Position numbers and translations under genes: made by a program | Origin: Streptomyces sp. NRRL F-5122 | GTDB taxonomy: Bacteria; Actinomycetota; Actinomycetes; Streptomycetales; Streptomycetaceae | Direction of reading: 5' to 3' | NCBI RefSeq assembly: GCF_001507435.1 | Contig: NZ_LMWH01000236.1 | Coordinates: forward strand, 1 to 64,000 | Length of the DNA stretch: 64,000 nt | Shown here: positions 18,520 to 27,714 of the stretch, piece after piece | Position numbering within the stretch: the first letter of the stretch is position 1 | Layout of the letters: the number at the start of each line of letters is the position of its first letter | The notes under the pieces: generated by a model | What the model saw: the letters and a program-made list of their open reading frames with translations, nothing else | The model's database searches: none | What the model was told of the DNA's origin: nothing

Positions 18520-20076
18520 TCAGGGCTGTGGGGACGGCTGCGGCCCGTCACCTCCGGCTGCCTGCGGTCCGGACGTGCGGGCAGTTGTGGTGTTCTGGGT
18601 CCGCGCGGCCTGTCTGCCGCCGAGGAAGGCTGCCGCCAGGCCTGGTCTGGCAGCAGTCGCAGGGGTCTGAACCCGATCAGCACGGACCGCGATCTGGGAC
18701 GGCGTGCGCCGCGGCAACGGCGGCGGCTCGGCATCCGGTCCGGCTTCGTAGACCGGCGTACTCGCTACGCCCGGCTGCGCCTGGGCATCGGGCGCATTTA
18801 CAGGTGACGTCATCGGTGGTGGAGGATCGGGCGTGTACTGCACCTCCGTGGAGGTCGACGCTGTGCGGACTGCGGCGGGAGGCCGGATTGCGACCAGCTG
18901 GCGTTGCGGCAACACCACCAGCGCGGTCGTACCGCCCATCGGGTTTTCTCTGAGCATCATGCTCATGCCGTGACGCTGGGCGATCTTCGCAGCCGTAAGT
19001 AGCCCGATGTGCCCCTCGCGCACCTGAGCACTGACATCGACCGTGTCCGGATCGGTCAGCAGTGCATTCAGCCTGGCCCGCAGTCTGGCCGTCATCGGCA
19101 TCGCGCGGTCCTCGACTTCGACCGCGAGTCCGGCGGCCACCCTCTCCGCCCGCACCTGCACCCTTGTGTCCGGGCCGGAGAACTCGATTCCGTTCTCGAT
19201 GAGCTCGGCCAGCAGATGCGACAGGTCGGGGCCCACATGCCCAGGCAGACCGAGTTCGGTGCCGGCGGTGCCTGCCGAGACCCCCACACGTGAGTACTGC
19301 ATGACCTCCGATACCGCGCCACGCAGCATCGTCGTCACCGTCATGGGCTTACGGCTGCTGCGCAACGACTCCCCGCCCAGTACGGCTTTGCTTTCCACCA
19401 GTCGCCGCATCCGGGTCACCAGATGATCGATCTCATAGATCTTGGCCAGCAATTGGGGATCGTCGGTGTGCATCTGCAGCTCGGTCAGCGCATCCAACGC
19501 CCGGTCCACCAGGGCGTGCTCCCGCCGGGAGAAATGACGCAGCATGCCCAGCAACACGGCGGCCTGCGACTCCTCGTGCACCCGCACCAGGGAGGCCGCA
19601 GCCTGCACCTGCAGTTCTTCCAGCAACCCCACTGCCCTGGCGGCCCCGCCCGCGTCCTGCGTCGGCCCGGGACCGTCAGGAATCGGCGGCCTTTGGCCCC
19701 GGCACAGCTCATCCGCCGTCCACAGCAGCAGCTTGTCGACTGCCATCACTGCGTCCGTGATCTTCTGTAACTCGGTGGCCCACTCCGCTTCCCGCTTCCG
19801 GTGCACCGCTGTCGCAGCCGCCTGGGCATGCCAGGCACCGACCAGGATCGACACGATCGTCCCGCAGGCCAGCACGCCCAACAGCCGTCCGGTCGAGAGC
19901 AACGGCTCGGCCAACGCCCAGGCGACCGCCGCACTCAGCATGACCGCAACTATCACCAGCGGAATGGCCACCGCCAGGCGAATCTGCTCCAGCACGAAGC
20001 GATCCGCCAGGATGCGGCGCCGCCTGCCACGGCGGCGCCGTAAGAGGGGATGGGAAGGGGGAACGCGGCCAAACAT
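18520..20076 (-). CDS. cvnA: Membrane sensor histidine kinase-like protein of the conservon (CvnA)
   Basis: About 518 residues from the ATG at 20076, chosen because GAAGGA lies six bases upstream; an ATG at 20091 is also possible. Two membrane helices near residues 30-80 (AVAIPLVIVAVMLSAAVAWA and LLGVLACGTIVSILVG) are separated by a very short extracytoplasmic loop. A dimerisation-like region with SRREHALVDRALDALTELQ and a HATPase_c domain follow: N-box LLAELIENGIEFS, and GHIGLLTAAKIAQRHGMSMM. A proline-rich tail covers about the last 110 residues. The shortness of the outside loop suggests sensing within the membrane or through partners. Confidence 0.88.
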   Translation of the reverse strand: MFGRVPPSHPLLRRRRGRRRRILADRFVLEQIRLAVAIPLVIVAVMLSAAVAWALAEPLLSTGRLLGVLACGTIVSILVGAWHAQAAATAVHRKREAEWATELQKITDAVMAVDKLLLWTADELCRGQRPPIPDGPGPTQDAGGAARAVGLLEELQVQAAASLVRVHEESQAAVLLGMLRHFSRREHALVDRALDALTELQMHTDDPQLLAKIYEIDHLVTRMRRLVESKAVLGGESLRSSRKPMTVTTMLRGAVSEVMQYSRVGVSAGTAGTELGLPGHVGPDLSHLLAELIENGIEFSGPDTRVQVRAERVAAGLAVEVEDRAMPMTARLRARLNALLTDPDTVDVSAQVREGHIGLLTAAKIAQRHGMSMMLRENPMGGTTALVVLPQRQLVAIRPPAAVRTASTSTEVQYTPDPPPPMTSPVNAPDAQAQPGVASTPVYEAGPDAEPPPLPRRTPSQIAVRADRVQTPATAARPGLAAAFLGGRQAARTQNTTTARTSGPQAAGGDGPQPSPQP

Positions 20077-20101
20077 CAGATTCCTTCGCATAAATGATCA
20101 G

Positions 20102-20653
20102 TCATGGATGAAGCGTGCTCGTCGAATCGGTCTCCAGTGACTCCGCTGCAGGGCTGCATCCCTGGCTGTGCAGCCAGCCATAGACGCCACCACTGGAATC
20201 GCTCGCGAATACACCGCGCGTAAGCGGCTCGCCTTCGCGGATCTCCATAGAGCACGCTGCGCACACCCGCCGGCGAACGGCCGCAGCAATCTCGTCCACG
20301 TCGACCGGGACACCCAGCGGACCTGCATGCTCGTACAAGGCCAGGAGAGAGCGGGACAGTGCCGCGAGGTCTTGCACGTATGCCCCCTGGGCCTGAGGCG
20401 AAGTACCGCCGTTGTAGTTCATGACGTGATGGGCGCGGATGAGAATGTGGACGCCCATACGGCGCCACTCCCCCTGCGTGCGCGCCGTCACGTATTCCAC
20501 CTCTGGCAGCAGCAGCGTGACGTGCTCTTCCAAGCGGTCACGAAGGCCGAGAACGCTCTCGTGCTCCTCCTCGCCACCCATCCACACCTGAAATCCGGCG
20601 GTGTACGCCTGCCGAATCCCCGCAGCATCAATCAACGGCCGCCTGCTAGACAT
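20102..20653 (-). CDS. DUF6415-like protein
   Basis: 183 residues from the ATG at 20653. The middle resembles the Streptomyces DUF6415 family: LRDRLEEHVTLLLPEVEYVT, GVHILIRAHHVMNYNGGTSP, VQDLAALSRSLLALYEHAG. A Cys pair (CAACSMEI) sits near residue 140. No function is established. It overlaps the gene upstream by eight bases and ends 25 bases before cvnA, so it is probably co-transcribed with the conservon. Confidence 0.6.
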   Translation of the reverse strand: MSSRRPLIDAAGIRQAYTAGFQVWMGGEEEHESVLGLRDRLEEHVTLLLPEVEYVTARTQGEWRRMGVHILIRAHHVMNYNGGTSPQAQGAYVQDLAALSRSLLALYEHAGPLGVPVDVDEIAAAVRRRVCAACSMEIREGEPLTRGVFASDSSGGVYGWLHSQGCSPAAESLETDSTSTLHP

Positions 20654-21266
20654 CAGGCTGCTCCTCCTCCAACGCAAGCAAGTGCCGGCCGTGTAGGAGG
20701 AACTGCTCCACCGCCACCACCTCACACAGGACACCCGGCTCTCTTACAGGTACGGCCCAGTACGACGCTGTATAACCCGGGTGTTCGGTGAGGTCGAGAC
20801 TAGGAACTCCGAGGTCGTAGCCTCGACCAAGGCACTCTGTACCCCTCACGTGCCATCGATCAGCTGCACTCGGCTCGACAAGGGCGTAGAAGAACCGGCC
20901 GGTGTTGCAGCGAATAACCGGGCCCCCCTCAAGCACCTCAGCGAGGAACGCGTCGACCATCACGGGGACGCTGCGAGGTGAGGCCATGGCCTCCACGAGT
21001 AGGACGGGCAGGCGGATCGCGCAAAAGAGCGCACCACATTGGACGACCGTCATGCCATCCATGTCCCACTCTTGAACTGCCCTCAGCGGGTCGCGCGCGG
21101 CGGACAGTAGCCAGTTCGTGACGGCCCTCAGTGCCTCCTCGGACCTGGTAACCGTCTGAATCACGCAGCTGTCGTCTCTTCTAGCGCCGCCGAGAACTTC
21201 ACTGGCGGTGGCCTGGATAACCTCACTGCAGCGTGACTGGGACGTCATCCCCGCAGGACTTTCCAT
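20646..21266 (-). CDS. Conserved Streptomyces protein of unknown function
   Basis: 206 residues from the ATG at 21266 (MESPAGMTSQ); the ATG at 21248 is an alternative. Readable features are an amphipathic N-terminal half (RAVTNWLLSAARDPLRAVQE), a Cys-containing strand VQCGALFCAIRLPVLLVEAM, and a C-terminal block RFFYALVEPSAADRWHVRG...CLGRGYDLGVPSLD. I recall proteins of this shape as short neighbours of XRE regulators and DUF6415 genes in Streptomyces, annotated hypothetical. It overlaps the DUF6415-like gene. Confidence 0.6.
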   Translation of the reverse strand: MESPAGMTSQSRCSEVIQATASEVLGGARRDDSCVIQTVTRSEEALRAVTNWLLSAARDPLRAVQEWDMDGMTVVQCGALFCAIRLPVLLVEAMASPRSVPVMVDAFLAEVLEGGPVIRCNTGRFFYALVEPSAADRWHVRGTECLGRGYDLGVPSLDLTEHPGYTASYWAVPVREPGVLCEVVAVEQFLLHGRHLLALEEEQPDV

Positions 21267-21319
21267 GCGTACCGAGCCGGGAATTCCCCTAACCGGCAGT
21301 GCGAACGTGCTAGTTCCGG

Positions 21320-21700
21320 TCACGATGACTCTGCCCAATCAGGAAAGACATCGGCGAGTGCGGCAAGAAGCGCAGCATCGTCAGTGAGGCTGATGGTTCC
21401 TCGCCGTGGCGGCACCAACCAATAAGTGCCAGGCGGGGTCCGGCGTCCGGCCGCCGGAGTCTCAAATTCCTTCGTGACGGTGAGCGCCAAGCAAGTCGGA
21501 GGGACAGGCCAGCTGCTGGTGGTTCCTGCCAGCACGAAAAAGTACACACCGGGCAAGGTTGGATCAATGGCTACAGTGCCATGAGCGCGTAGGCGGCCCA
21601 GAGCCTGAAGGCCGTAGAACCGGCCAACCTTGATCGCCTCCCAGTCCTGCCGCGCCTCGGTTGGCGTGGGGCAGGAAGAGATACATCGCAGATTCGCCAT
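21320..21700 (-). CDS. Small conserved hypothetical protein
   Basis: 126 residues from the ATG at 21700 (MANLRCISSC). It has an N-terminal TPTEARQDWEAIKVGRFYGL segment, a predicted beta-rich middle (GVYFFVLAGTTSSWPVPPTC), and a hydrophobic C-terminus (AALLAALADVFPDW). No family function is recognised. It lies between the XRE regulator and the DUF6415 pair on the same strand, with gaps of 101 and about 53 bases. Confidence 0.6.
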   Translation of the reverse strand: MANLRCISSCPTPTEARQDWEAIKVGRFYGLQALGRLRAHGTVAIDPTLPGVYFFVLAGTTSSWPVPPTCLALTVTKEFETPAAGRRTPPGTYWLVPPRRGTISLTDDAALLAALADVFPDWAESS

Positions 21701-21801
21701 CACGGTGCGCCTCATTTCGTCGCCGCTGCTGTGCGCCAGACATTAGGACGAGACACACGCACCGACCCGAACTGAGAGTTCGGGTGAACTGGCAGTTCGG
21801 G

Positions 21802-23013
21802 TTACGCGAACCTGAGCCGCTCAGCCAGGCCGACTACCTGGCTGCGGTAGGTGGGGCGAACGCGCTGAAGTAGCCCAGCCACCATTGCAGCGGCGAGACT
21901 GCTGCGCACCATGTCTTCCGGGCTGATCCTCTCCAGGTCCAAGAGGTGCACAAGGACCGCAGCGTCGTCACGCCGCAGGTCGTAGCAACGAGCGAGTTCA
22001 AGGGTGAACGTAAACTGCCGTTCCCTGCTGGGCAGGCGGAAGACGTCCACTTCATCGGCCAGACGCAGGCCCTCCGCGCTGTCCCCCGCCAACATCTCGA
22101 TGCTCAGCGCATGCAGATGGACGTTCGTCGGGCCGAATACCGTCCAGCGGGTGTTGGACTCGCCGACTCGTTCTCCAAGGGGGGTAGCCTGCTCAACAAG
22201 GCGTTTGCGGGCCTCCCACCAATCCTTACGCTGGGCGGCAGCCACGACTTGGACAAGCTCCAATGCGCCTTGCATCGCCAACTTCTCAGAGCTATCGGGA
22301 AGATCTCGTAACTGCTCGGCTGCCTGTCGCCCTACCTCGCTGGCTTCCTGCGCCCCGCCGTCTTGGGAGAGGAGACAGTGCCCCAGGTTCCAGTAGGCTG
22401 CTGCCAGGCGGATGGGATCGTCAGCATCCTCTGCAGCGCGTCGGGCTCGGTCAGCAACCATGAGCGAAAGATCGAGGCGACCAGTACGCCGGCAGTAGGA
22501 GCGCAGCAGACCGTAGAGGTCAGCGGCTACGCGCAGAACCTCACGGCGAGCTAGTGGATCTTCACTTGTGCGGAACGCCCGGACGGCATGTTCTACATCC
22601 ACAACGAGAGCTGGGAGCAGTCGCTCAACATCGGTGAACCGTTCCTCGCTTGTCTGCCAGGTACGCCAGGCGTCTTCGACGCGTTCGCGTAGCTCAACAG
22701 GCGCCACGACAGGACCGACGCGATCTGAGCCGCACCCCATCAAGGCCCGAGCAATGTCTGGCGCAGTAGCCAGTGAGAAGGCTTCCTTGGTAGATGGTTC
22801 TTCGGCCAGAAGGGCAGCGACAGGGACACTCAGCTCGGCAGCAAGTCTCCTCAACAGCTCTGATGAAGGAGTTCGCTTCCCGGTTTCGATCAGCGAGAGG
22901 TACCGCTCCGTGATACCGCATAGACCCGCGATGGCAGCCTGCGATCGGTTACCGTGCTTGCGTCGGTAGTACCTGATCCGCGCCCCGATTGGCAGCTTTG
23001 GTGATTCGGACAT
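21802..23013 (-). CDS. XRE-family regulator with a long TPR-like C-terminal region
   Basis: 403 residues from the ATG at 23013, preceded by GGGAGGGT. The N-terminus is a Cro/C1-type helix-turn-helix: IGARIRYYRRKHGNRSQAAI, then GLCGITERYLSLIETGKRTP, SSELLRRLAAELSVPVAAL. From about residue 120 the protein is helical with repeat-like units (DDPIRLAAAYWNLGHCLLSQ, EGLRLADEVDVFRLPSRERQ), as in Streptomyces XRE-TPR regulators. These respond to a ligand or partner bound in the TPR part. It is divergent from the HAD gene across 113 bases and is the first gene of the conservon-side run, so it may control both. Confidence 0.8.
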   Translation of the reverse strand: MSESPKLPIGARIRYYRRKHGNRSQAAIAGLCGITERYLSLIETGKRTPSSELLRRLAAELSVPVAALLAEEPSTKEAFSLATAPDIARALMGCGSDRVGPVVAPVELRERVEDAWRTWQTSEERFTDVERLLPALVVDVEHAVRAFRTSEDPLARREVLRVAADLYGLLRSYCRRTGRLDLSLMVADRARRAAEDADDPIRLAAAYWNLGHCLLSQDGGAQEASEVGRQAAEQLRDLPDSSEKLAMQGALELVQVVAAAQRKDWWEARKRLVEQATPLGERVGESNTRWTVFGPTNVHLHALSIEMLAGDSAEGLRLADEVDVFRLPSRERQFTFTLELARCYDLRRDDAAVLVHLLDLERISPEDMVRSSLAAAMVAGLLQRVRPTYRSQVVGLAERLRFA

Positions 23014-23126
23014 CCACCCTCCCGTGTACGCCAGAGTAAGACGATGCACCAGCAACGCGAGGGCTTCTGCAACGATTGGGGGCCTTACTGCATCTGGATG
23101 AACGCTCAGTCTCAGAAGGGCTCGGC

Positions 23127-23804
23127 ATGCCTCACCTCGTACTGTGGGACATCGACCACACGTTGATCGACACTCAGGGGGTCGGACGCAAGCTGTCCGC
23201 AGCGGCATTCGAGGAAGTGACCGGACAGCCGATGCAGCAGCAAGCGCAGATCGACGGCATCACGGAGGCTGTGATCTTCCGTGAAACCGCCAAGTTGCAC
23301 GGCATCAACACCGATCGAACTGACTTCGAACGTTTCGCGGAGGCTCTCACCAGACAGCACGCCGAGCGTGCAGCCGAGCTGAGGAATCGGGGTCATGCGC
23401 TTCCTGGTGCAGCTGCGGCGCTCGATGCTCTGTCCACTGCGAACGTACGACAGACCGTCGTCACCGGGAACATCCGCGCCGTCGCAAGGATCAAATTGAG
23501 CGTCTTCGGCCTGGACACGCACATTCAATGGGAAGCCGGAGCATACGGTGAGGATGCGGATCTCCGGCCAGCCCTGGTCGAATTGGCTCTTAACCGGTCA
23601 TCCGTGGCAGCATCAGACGTCGCATTGATCGGCGACACGCCTGCCGACGTTGAAGGCGGCAGGACAGCTGGCGTCCGGGTCATCGCTGTGGCTACAGGTC
23701 GGACCTCAGCAGAGGCGCTCCGTGATGCGGGTGCCGACGCCGTAATAGATGACCTCACCGACGTAAACACGCTCACCAAGCTTGTCGTTACAGACCGTCT
23801 GTAG
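23127..23804 (+). CDS. HAD-superfamily phosphatase
   Basis: 225 residues from the ATG at 23127 (MPHLVLWDIDHTLIDTQG). All four HAD motifs are present: DIDHTL (nucleophile and acid/base Asp), the VTGN Thr-type motif II, a Lys in the VARIKLSVFG region, and GDTPADVEGG for Mg binding. The helical cap between motifs I and II fits phosphoglycolate phosphatase/beta-phosphoglucomutase-like members. The substrate is unknown. Divergent from the XRE regulator. Confidence 0.85.
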   Translation: MPHLVLWDIDHTLIDTQGVGRKLSAAAFEEVTGQPMQQQAQIDGITEAVIFRETAKLHGINTDRTDFERFAEALTRQHAERAAELRNRGHALPGAAAALDALSTANVRQTVVTGNIRAVARIKLSVFGLDTHIQWEAGAYGEDADLRPALVELALNRSSVAASDVALIGDTPADVEGGRTAGVRVIAVATGRTSAEALRDAGADAVIDDLTDVNTLTKLVVTDRL

Positions 23805-24712
23805 ACACGTGGTCGCCACCAGGTTCATCACCGCAGTCGGGAAGCCGATGTGCGCGCCCGAACGTTCGCTGCGCTAAACATCGCCTGTCCGCTGGCCTCT
23901 ATGCCACAAGGGAGGCTCGCGAAGCTTGTCCTTCCGTCTCCCGCACCACGGCCTGGCCGCCAGACGCAGCGCAGCGGTGCCTATTTAGGCCATGATGAAG
24001 GCATCTGGGGAAACTGGGCGAGCAGCAATCTGCCGAGTCGCGGAACTTGGCCGGACGTCTGTCTCGGCATCCGTCACGAGAAGTTCGCGGCCCGTCCGGA
24101 CCGAGTCATCGTCCGGAATATCCCAGGCGGCCAGCCGAGAGGGCATGCAATGCCCGCGAACGAGAGACGGTGCGGCTTAGCGGTCGGCGTGCAGTCGACC
24201 GGGGCCGGCGTCGACGGCGTTGACTGACTTAGCCCGCGAGGTGCCGCTGAGGGCGGTATTCCTGGGCAACCTTGACAGACGCGGCATCGCCTGACGTTCG
24301 GATTCCGCTGACCGGCGACAAGCCTCTTCCGCGGGCTGAGCTATGACACCACGTCCGCCGTGAAAGTGATGGTCACAGTTCCGCGTACGCACCGCTGAGC
24401 GGACTAGCTCTCGTCAGGTACACCCACACAAGCGCTATGTGTTGCGTCAAGCAGGGTTACAAGGCACCAAACATTGCGTACGCGACGGGCGAAGACACAG
24501 AACGACAAATCGATATCTGGTTCCGAAAGTGACCAGGTAAGTCCCGAGTTGTGCGAGCGAACTAAGTTATTAGGCTGGGAAGTTGCCCGGCATATGCGTA
24601 GTCTTGCGATCACGCAAACGCATTACCGCAGCTGGACCAGGCCGCGGTCGCGGGTCGCCGCATGTCGGAGATCGGATGGCGGTCGACCACGCTAGCCGTA
24701 CGGGGAGACAAC
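23805..24712. other. Gene-poor stretch ahead of the Tad region
   Basis: About 900 bases with no domain-bearing frame on either strand. From 24,400 the DNA is relatively AT-richer than its surroundings, which suits a promoter region for the genes starting at 24,713. No repeats stand out. Confidence 0.4.
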
Positions 24713-25315
24713 GTGACAGCTACACGACGATGCCCATCAAGGCTCAACACCACCGCTATTCGCAGATGGAATCACGCCAAGGCAATGCTCCTCGCTGGAA
24801 GTCTGCTAGTGCTGGCCGGATGTAGTGACGGTGGCTTGGACGGGTCGTCGCCCAAGCCCAGCAGTCCCGCAGCTGCCACGTCGCCGTCCGCCGGTTCCAC
24901 AGTCACTGCCGAGGACGCCGCTGTTCTCGTGGCTTACACCCGCTCATGGGACGCGAAGACAGAGGCCTACCAGCGGGCCTCTTCTGCGGGCACCGATGTA
25001 CGGAAGTACACGACTTTCAAGGCCCTGGCGGACATCGAGCGCAACCTTTCAGCCATGAAGAAGGCCGGACAGGTGACAACCGGGAAACCAGTAATCCACC
25101 CGAAGGTCGTCAAGGTGACCGACGCCAATATCCCAAAGGCTACGGTCACGGACTGCGTGGACACCACGCACTGGACGCTGATCGACAAGGCCAAGAAGAA
25201 GCCGGTCCCGCTGCCTACGGAACGACTCGTCAAATACGTCAGCACCGCAACGCTTGAAAAGTGGGGGACGAAGTGGATGCTCACCGAGTGGACCGCTCAA
25301 GATCAAGCCTGCTGA
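24713..25315 (+). CDS. Lipoprotein preceding the Tad locus
   Basis: 200 residues from the GTG at 24713, with GGGGAG five bases upstream. It has a basic N-terminus, hydrophobic core, then the lipobox LVLAGC (Cys near residue 37), so lipid anchoring outside the membrane is expected. A Ser/Pro/Thr-rich linker follows, then a folded part with SWDAKTEAYQRASSAGTDVR and VTDCVDTTHWTLIDKAKKKP. No enzymatic motif is seen. Its end overlaps the start of the next gene by up to 55 bases. Confidence 0.7.
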   Translation: MTATRRCPSRLNTTAIRRWNHAKAMLLAGSLLVLAGCSDGGLDGSSPKPSSPAAATSPSAGSTVTAEDAAVLVAYTRSWDAKTEAYQRASSAGTDVRKYTTFKALADIERNLSAMKKAGQVTTGKPVIHPKVVKVTDANIPKATVTDCVDTTHWTLIDKAKKKPVPLPTERLVKYVSTATLEKWGTKWMLTEWTAQDQAC

Positions 25316-26160
25316 GCTGCCACCTCATCTTGGTTGCGGGTGCCCTGCTCCTGAACACAGCGAGCACTGCGTACGCCGACGCCGATCCCAAGGTCGATGC
25401 TGGCAAGTGCCACGTCGTCGAGTTCTGCGTCAGCGTCGGCGTCGGTGACGACACCGCTGGCAGTAACGGACAGGCCGACGTCTCACAAGGCGGAGCCGAC
25501 GACAATCCCAGCAAGGTGAAGTGCACGTACACCAAGGTCGACCAGGAGCCTCCAGCAGGCCACCCGGTCTGGAAGGGTAAAGACCCGAAGAAGAACGATC
25601 TGTACTTCAGGTCCTGCTCAGATGGTGGTCAGGACAACCCGGCCGCCTTTGTCGTCGTCCCGACGGGCCAGCCTCCCGCTCCGGAGATCGACCCGCAGGA
25701 GCTGGCGCAGCGCGCGGTCGACTCTATGACGCTGCTGGGGCCAGCCATCTCCAGTCCGCGTGCGGCCGGGAAGTACACCGTGGGTGTCCCGATGTGGATG
25801 TGGGTCCATCAGAGTGCCACGACGTACGGTCCGAATACCGCGACGGCATCTGCTGGCGGGGTCACGGTCACCGCGATCGCGAGGGTGTCAAAGATCGTGT
25901 GGTCGATGGGTGACGGGACCTCCGTGACCTGCAGTGGCCCAGGCACGCCCTACACGCCATCCGAAGGCATGGCCCAGTCCCCGACCTGCGGACACATGTA
26001 CTCCAAGACCTCGGCCGGGGCCCAGAACAGCAAGTTCCCAGTGACGGCGACCTCGACGTGGACCATCAACTGGCAGGGCGGCGGACAAGCCGGCCAGCTC
26101 ACCGAGGTCCGGCAGACCAACGTGCAGGTGGCAGTTGGCGAAGTCCAGGTCGTCAGGTGA
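25261..26160 (+). CDS. Secreted protein linked to the Tad locus
   Basis: Up to 299 residues; in-frame GTG starts lie at 25261, 25273 and 25288, all inside the previous gene. A Sec signal peptide (LLSCHLILVAGALLLNTAST, cleavage after AYA) is followed by Cys pairs, a proline-rich hinge (VVPTGQPPAPEIDP) and a beta-rich domain with IVWSMGDGTSVTCSGPGTPY. This last block recalls PKD-like surface domains. Similar genes precede Streptomyces tad operons, so a surface or assembly role is plausible. Confidence 0.7.
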   Translation: MGDEVDAHRVDRSRSSLLSCHLILVAGALLLNTASTAYADADPKVDAGKCHVVEFCVSVGVGDDTAGSNGQADVSQGGADDNPSKVKCTYTKVDQEPPAGHPVWKGKDPKKNDLYFRSCSDGGQDNPAAFVVVPTGQPPAPEIDPQELAQRAVDSMTLLGPAISSPRAAGKYTVGVPMWMWVHQSATTYGPNTATASAGGVTVTAIARVSKIVWSMGDGTSVTCSGPGTPYTPSEGMAQSPTCGHMYSKTSAGAQNSKFPVTATSTWTINWQGGGQAGQLTEVRQTNVQVAVGEVQVVR

Positions 26161-26182
26161 ATGCCGCCGGAAGGACAGAACG

Positions 26183-26887
26183 GTGAGCCAGACCCCAGAA
26201 CGTATAGGCACAGTCCCCAGCGGCGTTCCCTATCAGGGAGGCGTCGCTGCCCCGGTGGCGCCGCCCCGGGTGTCGGTTCGTAGGCGACGGCCAGGTGTCA
26301 TTGCCCTGTCGCTGGCGCTGATCGCTGCCGGTGGTGCAGGGGTTGCCGTCCTACTGCTCCAGGTCGGGGATCGCACGGACGTGGTGACGGTGGTCCGCGA
26401 CGTCCAGGTCGGCCAGATCCTCACGGAGGACGACCTTGGTAAGGCGTCCGTCGCCCTGGATCCGGCCGTCAAGGCGGTGCGTATCGACGACTTGAAGTCG
26501 GTGGTGGGCAAGCGAGCTGCGGTGGAGCTGAAGTCTGGCTCTATGCTCACTCCCTCGCAGGTGACGGGGGACTCGCTGGTGCGGGCCGGGGAGCAGTTAG
26601 TGCCGATCGGTCTGGAGCCGAAGCAGATCCCGGCCACCGCTCTGGTGCCGGGCCAGAAGGTGGAGTTAGTGCAGGTCCCGGCCCAAGGCGCTGTTGACGC
26701 GGGCAAGGCGTCGGATGCGGCGCCGCGGACAATTGACGGCCGGGTGGTAAAGGCGTCCGGCGCCGCTCCCGGTACGGGGATCGTGGTCGTCGACGTTGCC
26801 ACTGCCGCTGCTGATGGTCCCACGGCCGCCGCATGGGAGGCGGCTGGCACTTTGCGTCTGGTCCTTGCTGCCCCGGGCGGTCGCTGA
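26183..26887 (+). CDS. SAF-domain protein, CpaB/RcpC-like Tad pilus assembly protein
   Basis: 234 residues from the GTG at 26183, preceded by GGAAGGAC. A cytoplasmic basic segment (SVRRRRPGVIALSLALIAAG) leads into one membrane helix and then a SAF domain: VVTVVRDVQVGQILTEDDLG, VVGKRAAVELKSGSMLTPSQ, and a later LVPGQKVELVQVP strand. This is the CpaB/RcpC layout, the periplasmic or outer-face component of Tad systems. Its stop shares one base with the next start (TGATG). Confidence 0.78.
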   Translation: MSQTPERIGTVPSGVPYQGGVAAPVAPPRVSVRRRRPGVIALSLALIAAGGAGVAVLLLQVGDRTDVVTVVRDVQVGQILTEDDLGKASVALDPAVKAVRIDDLKSVVGKRAAVELKSGSMLTPSQVTGDSLVRAGEQLVPIGLEPKQIPATALVPGQKVELVQVPAQGAVDAGKASDAAPRTIDGRVVKASGAAPGTGIVVVDVATAAADGPTAAAWEAAGTLRLVLAAPGGR

Positions 26888-27714
26888 TGGCGGTAATCGC
26901 GCTTGCAGGCTGTAGCGGTGCGCCGGGTGTGACCACGAGCGCGCTGGCCCTGCTGTTGTCGTGGCCGCTGGAGGCGGGTCGGCGGATGATCCTGGCCGAG
27001 TGCGATCCGGACGGCGGAGCCGTGTTGCACGGTCTGTTGCAGGCCTCGCTCGGCGACCGGTACGGGCTGCGAAACCTGTCGGTGGCGGCTCGCAAGGGCG
27101 AGTTCAGTGAGGCTTTCTGGCGGCAGCTGATCGACTTGAGCGGTGAGGGCGATGCACGGGAGTCACCGCGCGACCGGCTGCTGCTGCCGGGCATCTCCGA
27201 CCCCGCGCAGGCCGCGAGCCTTGGCCCGGTATGGAAGGTCATCGCGCAGATGTTCCGTGGCATCGATGCCGAGAGCGGCCACGATGTCCTGATCGACCTC
27301 GGCCGCCGTGGGGCTTATGGGCCTTCCGGGGTCCTGGCCGAGCAGGCCGACGCCGTGGTCGTGGTGGTGCGCAATACCTTGCGCTGTCTGCAGGCAGCGG
27401 AGAGCCGGGTGCGCGCACTGGAAGAACGGGTTGGCGACATCAGCGTGCTGCTGATCAATGAGGGTCCCTATCCCGCGGGTGAGGTGCAGCGCGTCCTTCA
27501 GGTGCCGGTGCTCGCCACTTTGCCGTACGCGCCGGACGATGCCCGCGTGCTGTCTGACGGCGCCGAACAGCCGCGCCGGTTCACCAATTCCCCATTGATG
27601 AAGGCCGCCCGCACGAGCAGCGCGCTGCTCCTCCAGCGGGCTGCCCTGCGCCGGGCCCGACTCGGCCCACGCGGCCCGCGCACCGCGGGCGGGGAGGTGA
27701 CCCATGCACGCTAG
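26887..27714 (+). CDS. tadZ: TadZ/CpaE-like ParA/MinD-type ATPase
   Basis: 275 residues. The N-terminus has a deviant Walker A (AGCSGAPGVTTSALALLLSW), a MILAECDPDGGAVL motif at the Walker A' position and VLIDLGRRG at Walker B. The usual ParA GKGGxGKT lysines are missing (APGVTT), as in TadZ/CpaE proteins, which localise the pilus machine rather than partition DNA. It overlaps tadA by 11 bases. Confidence 0.8.
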   Translation: MAVIALAGCSGAPGVTTSALALLLSWPLEAGRRMILAECDPDGGAVLHGLLQASLGDRYGLRNLSVAARKGEFSEAFWRQLIDLSGEGDARESPRDRLLLPGISDPAQAASLGPVWKVIAQMFRGIDAESGHDVLIDLGRRGAYGPSGVLAEQADAVVVVVRNTLRCLQAAESRVRALEERVGDISVLLINEGPYPAGEVQRVLQVPVLATLPYAPDDARVLSDGAEQPRRFTNSPLMKAARTSSALLLQRAALRRARLGPRGPRTAGGEVTHAR

